DNA of 33,507 bases. It comes from Fidelibacterota bacterium. Its GTDB lineage: Bacteria; Fidelibacterota; Marinisomatia; Marinisomatales; TCS55. Location of the stretch: the NCBI GenBank assembly GCA_002730315.1, contig PBZW01000062.1, forward strand, positions 1 to 33,507. The letters are read 5' to 3'. A program made the position numbers and the translations under genes. The notes under the pieces were generated by a model that was not told the origin of the DNA, did no database searches, and was given only the letters and a program-made list of their open reading frames with translations. Positions 7,525 through 16,715 of this stretch are shown here, piece after piece (within the stretch, counting starts at the first letter, position 1; the number at the start of each line of letters is the position of its first letter).

Positions 7525-9398
7525 GCACCCTTTTCAATCTTAAATAATTTAAAATCCTTAAACGATAAATACATATCTCCGCCTTCCTCCAAAGGGTAAA
7601 TCCACATTTCAATTATTGAACCATCACTATCTTTTTTTTCGATAATTTCATGTGGATAGCCCAGCAATGACTGGATATCGGGTACAGTCATCCCAACTGT
7701 CAGCGGTGGAACAGTTTTCTTTTGGACAGCTCGCTGGCGAATAGTTTCCATCCTTCGATCGATTCGTCCTGATATTTCACGGTCTTGGTCATGAGAAAAT
7801 TTGCTCAATAATTCATTAAGTATTTTTTCATTCTCCTCTCCCAACCCGCCTGTAAGATTGCTAGCATCTACCAGCATTTGTATAGCAGCACGCAATTCAG
7901 AATGATCCGTCACCTCATTGGCCATTGCCACCAAGTGGGTGGCTACCTGGTAACGAAGAGTGCTAACTTCAAATTCAAGACCACTGTCCTTCTGCAGCGC
8001 TTCATCAATCAAAGTTAAGGATTTACTGTAAAAGCCATAGCGAAGTGCTTTTTCTCCCTCCTGTAGCAATTTTCTGGCTTCAAAATAGGGTATTTTTTCT
8101 CCGGCTGCTTTTGAAAAATGAGCAATATTTTCCATAAGTTTGATCGCTTGATCAGCTTTTCCCTGTGAAGCGAGTAATTCAGCTTTTTCAATTTCAAGGA
8201 TAGCAATATGATCTAATTTCCCTTGGATCAATTCCTTTGTTTCACCTTCCGCCCTCAGCCGCCCGGCTATAAATCTTTCGATTGCTTTTTCAGTCATTCC
8301 TTTTCGTTCAAACTGGAGTCCTTCCTTATATAACTGTATCGGAATTTTCTTTTTACTTTCTGCTAAAAATTTTTCTGCTTTTCTACGATTAAAATGTTCC
8401 GGATAATTATTTAGAAATGTTTCGAAATATTCCTTGGCCGATACAAAATCTCCTCTGTAATAATGGTCTTTTCCCTGGTCCCCGGATGAAAGCATACCAC
8501 CGTATAAAACAGAAAAGGTTATATGTAATCCAAAATCCTGAAGATGAATTTTATTAATAGGTGTAATGTCATCCGGGTCATTAATAGAATTAAGTTTTGT
8601 ATATGCATAACGAAAATCCAGCCCTAGTGAAAAACGATTATGGCGTGAACGTGTTTTTTTACCTTTTTCATCCCCGTATTTCATACCAAGGTCTATAACA
8701 ACCCGGGGGCCCAGGGAAATGGACATGGATGGCCCTAGCCCGGATAAATTTGATAAAAGCACATCATCCTTATCCATGTAAAAATTGGAGTAACCATAAC
8801 CCCATGTATACCTAATATCAATATACCAGGGTTCAAACCATTGCAACATGGTCGTATGGCTTATTCCGAATGTTAATACCCTGGGTGCAAAACGAATTGT
8901 TCCCGGATTCCAGCTGCTTTGTATTTCTCCCCAACTGGATATTTGTTCAATTTTCCCGGGGACAAGCACGTTACTATAGCGGATGTTCAGACCAGTGTTC
9001 ATATCCAGCCAGCTTGCGTTTAATAAATAATAGAATAAATTCAATTTAACAACATCCATATCCAATTGGTGGCCAATCCTGCCTTTTATTGAACCACCGT
9101 CAAAACGAGAAACTGATGTTTCATAAGTTATCCAGTTTGATTTCACATTATCATCCATACCACCGCCATAAAAAAATACGCCATATCGAATTTCAGCTGG
9201 TAAAAATGTTACCGGCTCATGAAATTCACGGCGGAAAAGAATTTGATCTTTCCAGTAGCCCGGCTCGTAATTAATTGCTTTATCCGAGCTAAACTGAATT
9301 ATCCCCCAAAGATAAGATTTTATGGAATCTGCATCCGCGCCATTTAAAGGGCAAAGAGTGAAAAATAGGATGATGATATGTTTTAACCTCGGATGCAT
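7521..9398 (-). CDS. Hypothetical outer-membrane-barrel-like / TPR protein with C-terminal BamE/SmpA-like domain
   Basis: Signal peptide; N-terminal half with alternating aromatic beta-strand pattern (WYIDIRYTWGYGYSNFYM, SMSISLGPRVVIDLGMKYG); middle TPR-like helices (YRGDFVSAKEYFETFLNNYPEHFNRRKAEKFL); C-terminal LTVGMTVPDIQSLLGYPHEIIEKKDSDGSIIEMWIYPL. Confidence 0.7.
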   Translation of the reverse strand: MHPRLKHIIILFFTLCPLNGADADSIKSYLWGIIQFSSDKAINYEPGYWKDQILFRREFHEPVTFLPAEIRYGVFFYGGGMDDNVKSNWITYETSVSRFDGGSIKGRIGHQLDMDVVKLNLFYYLLNASWLDMNTGLNIRYSNVLVPGKIEQISSWGEIQSSWNPGTIRFAPRVLTFGISHTTMLQWFEPWYIDIRYTWGYGYSNFYMDKDDVLLSNLSGLGPSMSISLGPRVVIDLGMKYGDEKGKKTRSRHNRFSLGLDFRYAYTKLNSINDPDDITPINKIHLQDFGLHITFSVLYGGMLSSGDQGKDHYYRGDFVSAKEYFETFLNNYPEHFNRRKAEKFLAESKKKIPIQLYKEGLQFERKGMTEKAIERFIAGRLRAEGETKELIQGKLDHIAILEIEKAELLASQGKADQAIKLMENIAHFSKAAGEKIPYFEARKLLQEGEKALRYGFYSKSLTLIDEALQKDSGLEFEVSTLRYQVATHLVAMANEVTDHSELRAAIQMLVDASNLTGGLGEENEKILNELLSKFSHDQDREISGRIDRRMETIRQRAVQKKTVPPLTVGMTVPDIQSLLGYPHEIIEKKDSDGSIIEMWIYPLEEGGDMYLSFKDFKLFKIEKGA

Positions 9399-9516
9399 AG
9401 CTATTCAAAATAAAACCTCCGTACATTTTGAGCAAGAGAAAGAGAATAGCGGATGTAAATTATCACCCTGCCCGCTGATGGGAACAATTTTATAAACTGT
9501 TTATACTACAAATGAT

Positions 9517-10164
9517 ATGAGATTAAGGCAATTGACTATATTGATGATGCTCATTGCAACAGGTTATGCGCAACATTTTACCATCGCCCGCCTGCATTAC
9601 GGCGGCGGCGGCGATTGGTACAGCAATCCCAGCAGTTTGCCAAATTTATTGAATTATTTACAAACCCATACCACTATCATCGCCGCCGATAAAGAAGCGC
9701 GTGTAAAACTGACGGATGAAAACCTTTTTTCATACCCATATTTATACATGACCGGCCACGGTAATGTTCGCTTTACAGAAGCGGAGATCATCCGCTTAAG
9801 AACATTTTTACAGCGCGGGGGCTTTTTGCACGCGGATGACAATTATGGCATGGACCAATCATTTCGCAGGGAAATGAAACGCGTTTTCCCCGAAAAGAAA
9901 TTTGTAGAATTACCCCATGACCATCCTGTGTATTCCCAGGTGTTTGACTTTAAATACGGTCTACCCAAAGTCCACGAACACGATAATAAACCACCCCAGG
10001 CTTTAGCGCTTTTTGAAGATGAACGCATCATGATCCTCTATACTTATGAATGCGACCTGGGCGACGGCTGGGAAGATATTGAAGTCCACAATGATCCCCA
10101 GACTATCCGTGAAGCAGCGCTGCAAATGGGCGTCAATATCATTCATTTTGCACTGACCCAATAA
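9517..10164 (+). CDS. DUF4159 domain secreted protein
   Basis: Signal peptide MRLRQLTILMMLIATGYAQ; FTIARLHYGGGGDWYSNPSSLPNLLNYL...YPYLYMTGHGNVRFTEAEIIRLRTFLQRGGFLHADDNYGMDQSFRREMKRVFP matches the DUF4159 pattern as I remember it. Confidence 0.85.
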   Translation: MRLRQLTILMMLIATGYAQHFTIARLHYGGGGDWYSNPSSLPNLLNYLQTHTTIIAADKEARVKLTDENLFSYPYLYMTGHGNVRFTEAEIIRLRTFLQRGGFLHADDNYGMDQSFRREMKRVFPEKKFVELPHDHPVYSQVFDFKYGLPKVHEHDNKPPQALALFEDERIMILYTYECDLGDGWEDIEVHNDPQTIREAALQMGVNIIHFALTQ

Positions 10165-13100
10165 TGCAGTCCATCGAAAAACAACTTAAATCAATTCGCA
10201 ATGCAGCCCTGTTAAATGATGTGCGAACTGCAACCTGGATTCTTTATTCTATTGGACTACTTGTTGTTATTAGTGCAATTATACTTGAGGCTGTTTTTTA
10301 CTTTACACCGGAGATCCGTTATGGTTTTTGGCAGCTTGGATTGGTTGTTTTTTGTGGAGCAGTTTTTGGTATTATTCTCATTTATATACTTGCAGTCAAT
10401 AATAAGATCAACCGTTATCGCTGGTCTACATTAGCCAAGGCTGCCGGAAGACTGGCTTTTCCTAAAGAAGATACAATCATCAATGCCCTGCAATTGGAAC
10501 GGGGTTTGGAAACGAGCACCTCCAGGCAGTTGAGCAAATCGTTTGTAAAAGAGACGAATAAAAAACTTGGGAAACTCGATACAGCTGATTTATTCCATTC
10601 CAGCCGCGGGCAGCAATGGAAATCCTCTTCGCTGGTTATACTACTGGCGGGTGTATTCATCTTTTCAATAAATTGGAATAATAATGCCCAGGCTGTTTTT
10701 CGCTGGTCCCATCCCCGTACCACTTTTCCAGTACCACAACCATTTGCAATTCAAAATTTATCCGGGAATATCAACCTTTTGGGTGGGGAAACTGCTGAAC
10801 TTGCATTTACCGTTATTGGTGAGGCGCCCGATTCACTGTTTATAGACCTGCAGCCCTACACCACCCCGGACACCAGTCAACCTGTTTTAATAGCTAAAAA
10901 AGACAGCACAGGCATTTTTAAGTACACTATCAAAGATATCTCCCAGGATTATCGTTACCGGGCCTATTACAGTGCAGTTCATTTTTGGGAAGTATGGTCA
11001 GAAATATCTTCTCCTTTTCACGCCATCTCTGTTACAGACCGCCCGGTTATGGAGGATTTGACCATAACTCTTACACCACCAAGTTATACTCAGCTGAAGC
11101 CGGTTATTCAAAAAGGGAACCAGGCTGATATCAGCGGATTGGTCGGATCGAGCGTCCACGTATCTCTGCGTAGCAACCGTCCCTTAAAAAAAGGTGCTTT
11201 GATTATAAATGATAAAGCATTGCCAATGGCAATCAATGGCAAGAAAGCCACCGGGGAATTCATCATTAGTGAAGATGGCCAATTTGCTATACAACTGCAG
11301 GATATACGGGGAATTTCAAACCGTAATCCAATTCCATTTTATATTACAGCTGTCCAGGATTTATTACCGGATATATCCGTTTTTCAGCCCGAGCCGATAA
11401 TGGAACTGGGCAGTGATCAAATAATACCAATGCACGTGCATATTGAAGATGATTTTGGATTTTCCAATTTGCAGGTTGCCTATGAAATTCACCGTCCTGC
11501 TTACATTGCTGTAGATCCTTTACTTTCCCTGTTTACGATTCCCATAAATGAACCAATGAACGTAAACCAGGAATTGATCCATGTCTGGCAATTACTTGAG
11601 CTTGGCTTGATGCCTGAGGATGAAGTGCATTACCATTTTGAATTATCTGATAATGATCTGATCTCGGGACCGAAGAAAACTGTCACAAATGAATTCATAG
11701 CCCGTCTTCCGGGCCTGGCTGAATTATTTACCATGTTCGAGAATAAAGAAGAGACCATATTGGATGAGGTTACCTATTCTCAAGAAGAGCTGGAAGCAAT
11801 ACGTGAAAATATGGAACAACTGGAACTGGATATACTAAAGCAGGATGAATTAACTTGGGAGCAGCAGCAGGATCTGCAGAATATGCTGGAAGGTGTAAGA
11901 GAAGAAATGAAAAAGATGGAAGAAATTGCTGACGCATTAAACTCATTACAAGAAGCTGCAGATAAACACGATCTTTTTTCAACCGATTTATTGGAAAAGT
12001 TTAACCATCTGCAGGAGTTGATCGATGAATTACTTTCCGAAGATTTAATGAAAAACCTGCAAAACATCGATGAAATGATGGCGGAGATGGATCCCAAAAA
12101 ATTGCAGGATGCGCTGCAGTCCCTATCCAATAATCTTGAACGTGTTGAACAAGAACTGGACAGGTTTATTGATATTTTTGAACGCATTAAAGCTGAACAG
12201 AAAATGGATGAACTGCTCACTCGCCTGGAAACTCTGGCAGATCAGCAGGAAAAATTACATGACCGCATCGATCGCACCCATGAACAAACGGACCCTTCAA
12301 CATTCTCAAAACTGAGCGAAGAAGAACAGCGCCAGGTCGAAGAATTTTCCAATATTCGCAATGAAATGGAAGATGCCGCTGAAGCTGTGGAAAAATTTCA
12401 CGAAGAATCAGCTGATCTGCTAGAGGAATTAAAACGCGATCCTTTAATGAATCAAACCTATGCTGACCTGCAGCGCACCGTAAACCAACTGCGTAGGCAG
12501 AATTCGGATGATGCTTTAGAATACAGCGCCTCTGCCCTGGAAAATTTGCAGAACCTATTAAACGAAATGCAAAATATCCAAAAGGGATTCCAATCAGCAA
12601 CGACCCGGGAAATGGCGGCAAAATTTCAGCAGATCATGGGTGATATATTGAATATTTCAAAATCCCAGGAACAACTGCAAAACGAAACTGGATCAGTACC
12701 ATTCAATTCACCCCGTTTAGGAAATATGGCTGGACATCAGCAAATGCTTCAGGACCAGCTCCATCAAATCATGGAACAGCTCATGGAATTGTCACGGGAG
12801 ACATTTGCGGTTACACCGGAAATTGGCCGGGGGATGGGCATGTCCAACGCCATGATGCAAGAAGCCATCAATGCCCTGGCACAACGCAACGGCCGCGGTG
12901 CCGCCCAGCAACAGCAGCAAGCCATGAAATCATTAAATGAAACAGCTATGGCCATTCACCAATCCATGAACCAAATGCGCTCATCCGGTTCAGCCAGTGG
13001 CTACGAACAGTTCTTGGAACAAATGCAAAAAATGGCCGGCCAGCAGCAAGGTATTAACAGCCAAAGTATGCAGTTGGCCATGGGGCAAATGGCTGCGGCT

Positions 13101-13577
13101 GCACAGCAAGGATTATTGAAAAAACTCCTGCAGGAACAAAAACAAGTGCGCAAATCCCTGCAGGAAATGATGAATGAAATGAAACGCTCCGGAGAAAAGG
13201 GCTTGGGCGATATGGGTGGAATTGCCCAGGAAATGGACGAAGTGCTGAAAGATTTCGAGCGGCAGAAAATTTCCAGGAAAACGGTTGATCGACAGCAACG
13301 TATCCTTTCCCGCATGCTGGACAGCCAGAAGTCAATGACCCAGCGGGGTGAAAAAGAAGAACGCAAAAGTGAAACAGCAACAGAAATATTTATCAGCGGC
13401 CCGGCTGGGCTGCCGGCAGATATGGGCCAGCGCCGCAGTTTGACAATGGAGGCAATGAATCGCGCCCTGAAAGCCGGTTACCCCCGGGATTACCAAGCAA
13501 TGATCCGCAGGTATTTCAATGCCATCAGTGCGGAAGATTTCTCGATATCACCAACAGATACTTCAAATGCAAATTAA
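10164..13577 (+). CDS. Large membrane-anchored coiled-coil protein, DUF4175-like
   Basis: Two N-terminal TM segments (WILYSIGLLVVISAIILEAVF; FGIILIYILAV), a third at LVILLAGVFIF, beta-rich middle, then ~600 aa of E/Q/M/K-rich coiled coil. Start overlaps the DUF4159 stop (TAATG). Confidence 0.7.
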   Translation: MQSIEKQLKSIRNAALLNDVRTATWILYSIGLLVVISAIILEAVFYFTPEIRYGFWQLGLVVFCGAVFGIILIYILAVNNKINRYRWSTLAKAAGRLAFPKEDTIINALQLERGLETSTSRQLSKSFVKETNKKLGKLDTADLFHSSRGQQWKSSSLVILLAGVFIFSINWNNNAQAVFRWSHPRTTFPVPQPFAIQNLSGNINLLGGETAELAFTVIGEAPDSLFIDLQPYTTPDTSQPVLIAKKDSTGIFKYTIKDISQDYRYRAYYSAVHFWEVWSEISSPFHAISVTDRPVMEDLTITLTPPSYTQLKPVIQKGNQADISGLVGSSVHVSLRSNRPLKKGALIINDKALPMAINGKKATGEFIISEDGQFAIQLQDIRGISNRNPIPFYITAVQDLLPDISVFQPEPIMELGSDQIIPMHVHIEDDFGFSNLQVAYEIHRPAYIAVDPLLSLFTIPINEPMNVNQELIHVWQLLELGLMPEDEVHYHFELSDNDLISGPKKTVTNEFIARLPGLAELFTMFENKEETILDEVTYSQEELEAIRENMEQLELDILKQDELTWEQQQDLQNMLEGVREEMKKMEEIADALNSLQEAADKHDLFSTDLLEKFNHLQELIDELLSEDLMKNLQNIDEMMAEMDPKKLQDALQSLSNNLERVEQELDRFIDIFERIKAEQKMDELLTRLETLADQQEKLHDRIDRTHEQTDPSTFSKLSEEEQRQVEEFSNIRNEMEDAAEAVEKFHEESADLLEELKRDPLMNQTYADLQRTVNQLRRQNSDDALEYSASALENLQNLLNEMQNIQKGFQSATTREMAAKFQQIMGDILNISKSQEQLQNETGSVPFNSPRLGNMAGHQQMLQDQLHQIMEQLMELSRETFAVTPEIGRGMGMSNAMMQEAINALAQRNGRGAAQQQQQAMKSLNETAMAIHQSMNQMRSSGSASGYEQFLEQMQKMAGQQQGINSQSMQLAMGQMAAAAQQGLLKKLLQEQKQVRKSLQEMMNEMKRSGEKGLGDMGGIAQEMDEVLKDFERQKISRKTVDRQQRILSRMLDSQKSMTQRGEKEERKSETATEIFISGPAGLPADMGQRRSLTMEAMNRALKAGYPRDYQAMIRRYFNAISAEDFSISPTDTSNAN

Positions 13578-15465
13578 AGCACTTATATTCATTTTCCTGA
13601 TCTCCATTTGCTGTGCTCAAGTACAGGTCCAATCACTGGGTAAAAGCGGGCTGGAAAATGCCTTACTTATGGAACGTAAAGGTGATCTGCAGGAAGCACA
13701 AAAGATCTATGAATTAATATTGGAGACCAAACCCAAGAACAGGCAGGCGTATAACCGCCTGAAAAATATTTACAAGCGCCTTGGTAATTACATGGCCGCG
13801 GCTGAATTGATCAGCAACTGGTTAATCCATTCCCCCCATGACATCCAGCAGCGTGTTGAACTTGGAGAAATATTTTACATCAGCGATAACCACGAACAGG
13901 CAGAACGTGTTTGGGATGAGTTTATTATGCAGTATGGCCAAAACACCAGCGCTTACCGGATGCTTATACATACCTACAGCCGTTTAGGGCTTGGTGAAAA
14001 AATGATTCAACTGGTTTATGACGGACGGAAAATATTCACCGATCCGGACTTTATGGCGCTGGAAATGGGACATTTTTACCAATCCAGGCAAAACGTTGAA
14101 AAAGCGCTGGCAGAATATCTGGTTTTTGCACAGCACAACCCCCGCCAGCATAAAACAATTTTGGATAAACTTTTAATTATCAGCGATGATGAGGAAGCAG
14201 TGCCGATTATTGAAAATTATTTAATAAAGCAAATCGGTACTATTCCGAATATCGGTCACAGTTTCCTCGCAGCACTATATTTCAAGACAGGCAGATATGA
14301 AGAATCCCTCCAGCAACAACTGCAAATGAATGGCGACCAACAAAACCACTGGAAAAGTTTAAACACCTTTGCCATGAATCTTCGCCAGGAAAAACAATTC
14401 GACCTGGCTATTCACACCTATGAAATCCTTTTACAGGAAATTCGGGGTAATCCTGATAAAATTGAGGGCAAAGAACTGGGCAAAGTTCTGCTGGGGCTCG
14501 GACAAGTTTATGAAGACCAGATTATGCCGTACCAGATTAGCAATTCACTCATTTTGAACAGCGTTAATAACGTGTTTTTTTCCAGCGGCTTTTACCAAGC
14601 CAACAGCATTTCCACAGCATCATTGGAACAAGCGATTGTTTTGTACAACACTATATTGAATGAACTTGAAGCAACTTCCTTTTCACCCAAAGCCCATTTT
14701 CGCCTGGGTGAAATTCAATTCAATGTGCTTCAGGACCTGGATGGCGCCCGCCAGGCTTACGCAACAGCCCTGGCTTCAAACCCGGATAAAAAACTGGCGT
14801 TTAAAATCCACGCCAGCTTCATCGATCTATTGCTGGCGGAAGGTAAAATTGATGAGGCGCAATTATACATTAATCAACTTCCCAGGAATATAATTAAGGG
14901 CAATGAAAGCCAACTCATCATTAAGTCATTGAAAGCATTGCTTTTCAATGGTGAAATAGACAGCTCAATTATAATCCTTGATAATTACCTGGTACACTTA
15001 ACGCCCATGGATAAGCATTTCAACGATTTCATGGAACTCCAAGCCACGCTGCACGCCCATATGACAGATGGCAATGAAACAGATAAGGAAGCATTGCTGC
15101 ATTATTTCACAGGTGAAAAACTCATTACACAACATAAATTATCGGAAGCTGTATATATTTTTGCAAATATGCGCTTACATCTCCCCCAATCCAAAATAAC
15201 TGTAACTGCTGCTGTACGGGAAATTTTCAGCCGCCTGCAACTGGGGCAAACAGCGGAACTGGAACAATCGCTGGCGTGGCTGATCAGTTCCAGTGATGGC
15301 GCTAAAGGTCTTGCCCTTTCTGGTGAAATTTCTGAATTCATCAATCATGATACCCTGGCAGCCCTGGGTTTCTATGAGCAGTTGTTGCATGACCACCCCG
15401 AATCGCTGCTGGTTGAGCCGGTCCGCAAGCATATTCGCAAACTAAAATCTGAGGTAGAAAGCTGA
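13567..15465 (+). CDS. Secreted TPR-repeat protein
   Basis: MQIKALIFIFLISICCAQ signal peptide at the ATG at 13567 (track start 13519 is upstream in frame). Multiple TPR-like units (LLMERKGDLQEAQKIYELILETKPKNRQAYNRL; FRLGEIQFNVLQDLDGARQAYATALASNPDK). Confidence 0.85.
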   Translation: MQIKALIFIFLISICCAQVQVQSLGKSGLENALLMERKGDLQEAQKIYELILETKPKNRQAYNRLKNIYKRLGNYMAAAELISNWLIHSPHDIQQRVELGEIFYISDNHEQAERVWDEFIMQYGQNTSAYRMLIHTYSRLGLGEKMIQLVYDGRKIFTDPDFMALEMGHFYQSRQNVEKALAEYLVFAQHNPRQHKTILDKLLIISDDEEAVPIIENYLIKQIGTIPNIGHSFLAALYFKTGRYEESLQQQLQMNGDQQNHWKSLNTFAMNLRQEKQFDLAIHTYEILLQEIRGNPDKIEGKELGKVLLGLGQVYEDQIMPYQISNSLILNSVNNVFFSSGFYQANSISTASLEQAIVLYNTILNELEATSFSPKAHFRLGEIQFNVLQDLDGARQAYATALASNPDKKLAFKIHASFIDLLLAEGKIDEAQLYINQLPRNIIKGNESQLIIKSLKALLFNGEIDSSIIILDNYLVHLTPMDKHFNDFMELQATLHAHMTDGNETDKEALLHYFTGEKLITQHKLSEAVYIFANMRLHLPQSKITVTAAVREIFSRLQLGQTAELEQSLAWLISSSDGAKGLALSGEISEFINHDTLAALGFYEQLLHDHPESLLVEPVRKHIRKLKSEVES

Positions 15466-16715
15466 TGAAACGGTTTATCCTATTTATCCTGTTATTGAAT
15501 AGTATAAATGGCCAGAAAATATTGCTGCCCATGGATATCAGCCAGCGCGACCATTTGAAAGCCTACGGACTGGCGTTTTGGATCTTGGAGAATGATGTTA
15601 ATGTAGAATGGCTTTTGAATTATAGGGGCGGATCATTCCTCACGGATACGAACCCTGTAATTGAAAAAGAATGTCGGATCCGCGGTATCAATTATGAATT
15701 GATCAACGCCGTGGAGGTACTGAGCATTTACGGCCATATCGAGCAAAATAATATGGATATCGTGCTGCTGGAGAAAGCACCAAAAATTGCTATTTACACG
15801 CCGCCAAATAAACAGCCCTGGGATGACGCCGTTACCCTAGCCCTGACTTATGCCGAAGTTCCTTACGAAACATTGTGGGATGAAGACGTGTTTCAGGGCA
15901 AACTCGATAATTACGACTGGCTACACCTCCACCATGAAGACTTCACCGGCCAGTACGGGAAATTTTATCGGAATTATCATTCAGCCCCGTGGTATATTCA
16001 GCAACAAAAGGAATTTGAAGCCATGGCAGCAAGGCATGGTTTTTCTACGGTTCATGAAGAAAAAAAGGGTGTAGCCAGGGCTATAAAAGCTTATGTAGGT
16101 ACAGGCGGCTTTCTTTTTGCCATGTGCAGTGCCACCGATTCCTATGACATTGCATTAGCGAGTGAAGGCGTGGATGCGGTTCATTCTGTATTTGACGGCA
16201 CCGCAGTTGAACCCGATGTTCAGAAAAAAATGGACTTTTCCAAAACATACGCTTTCACTGGTTTTAATATTATGCCTGATCCCATGGTCTATGAATTTTC
16301 TGATATTGATTATCCTCCCAGCCATGATCCTGTCCTCCGCGGAGCCGAAGCCGACTATTTCACCCTATTCGAATTTTCCGCGAAGTACGATCCCGTACCC
16401 ACCATGTTAACCCAAAACCACGTGCCAGTGATCAAGGGTTTCATGGGACAAACTACCGGCTTCCACCGGGACCGCATCAAAAACCATGTGGTGGTCATGG
16501 GCGAGGACCCCACCACGCCGCAGGTGAAATACATTCATGGAAATTTTGGCAAAGGATCCTTCACCTTTCTCGGGGGGCATGACCCGGAGGATTACCAGCA
16601 TTTTGTGGGGGATCCGCCCACCGATCTTTCATTGCATCGAAATTCCCCGGGCTATCGTCTTATTTTGAATAATATCCTATTTCCTGCCGCTCGTAAAAAA
16701 GAACGTAAAACATAA
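15465..16715 (+). CDS. Secreted protein of the family annotated 'asparagine synthetase B' in Bacteroidetes (function unproven)
   Basis: Signal peptide then ILLPMDISQRDHLKAYGLAFWILENDVNVEWLLNYRGGSF...NKQPWDDAVTLALTYAEVPYETLWDEDVF...DWLHLHHEDFTGQYGKFY...FLFAMCSATDSYDIALASEGVD...GGHDPEDYQHFVGDPPTDLSLHRNSPGYRLILNNILFPAA, recognised from memory as this conserved family. No AsnB glutaminase or ATP-pyrophosphatase motif seen. Confidence 0.8.
   Translation: MKRFILFILLLNSINGQKILLPMDISQRDHLKAYGLAFWILENDVNVEWLLNYRGGSFLTDTNPVIEKECRIRGINYELINAVEVLSIYGHIEQNNMDIVLLEKAPKIAIYTPPNKQPWDDAVTLALTYAEVPYETLWDEDVFQGKLDNYDWLHLHHEDFTGQYGKFYRNYHSAPWYIQQQKEFEAMAARHGFSTVHEEKKGVARAIKAYVGTGGFLFAMCSATDSYDIALASEGVDAVHSVFDGTAVEPDVQKKMDFSKTYAFTGFNIMPDPMVYEFSDIDYPPSHDPVLRGAEADYFTLFEFSAKYDPVPTMLTQNHVPVIKGFMGQTTGFHRDRIKNHVVVMGEDPTTPQVKYIHGNFGKGSFTFLGGHDPEDYQHFVGDPPTDLSLHRNSPGYRLILNNILFPAARKKERKT

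Noticed and set aside
11780-13380. Several antisense ORFs (146, 134, 121, 108 aa) opposite the coiled-coil gene
   Set aside because: Ser/Cys/Phe-rich complements of Glu/Gln/Lys-rich coiled-coil codons; typical artefacts of biased composition.
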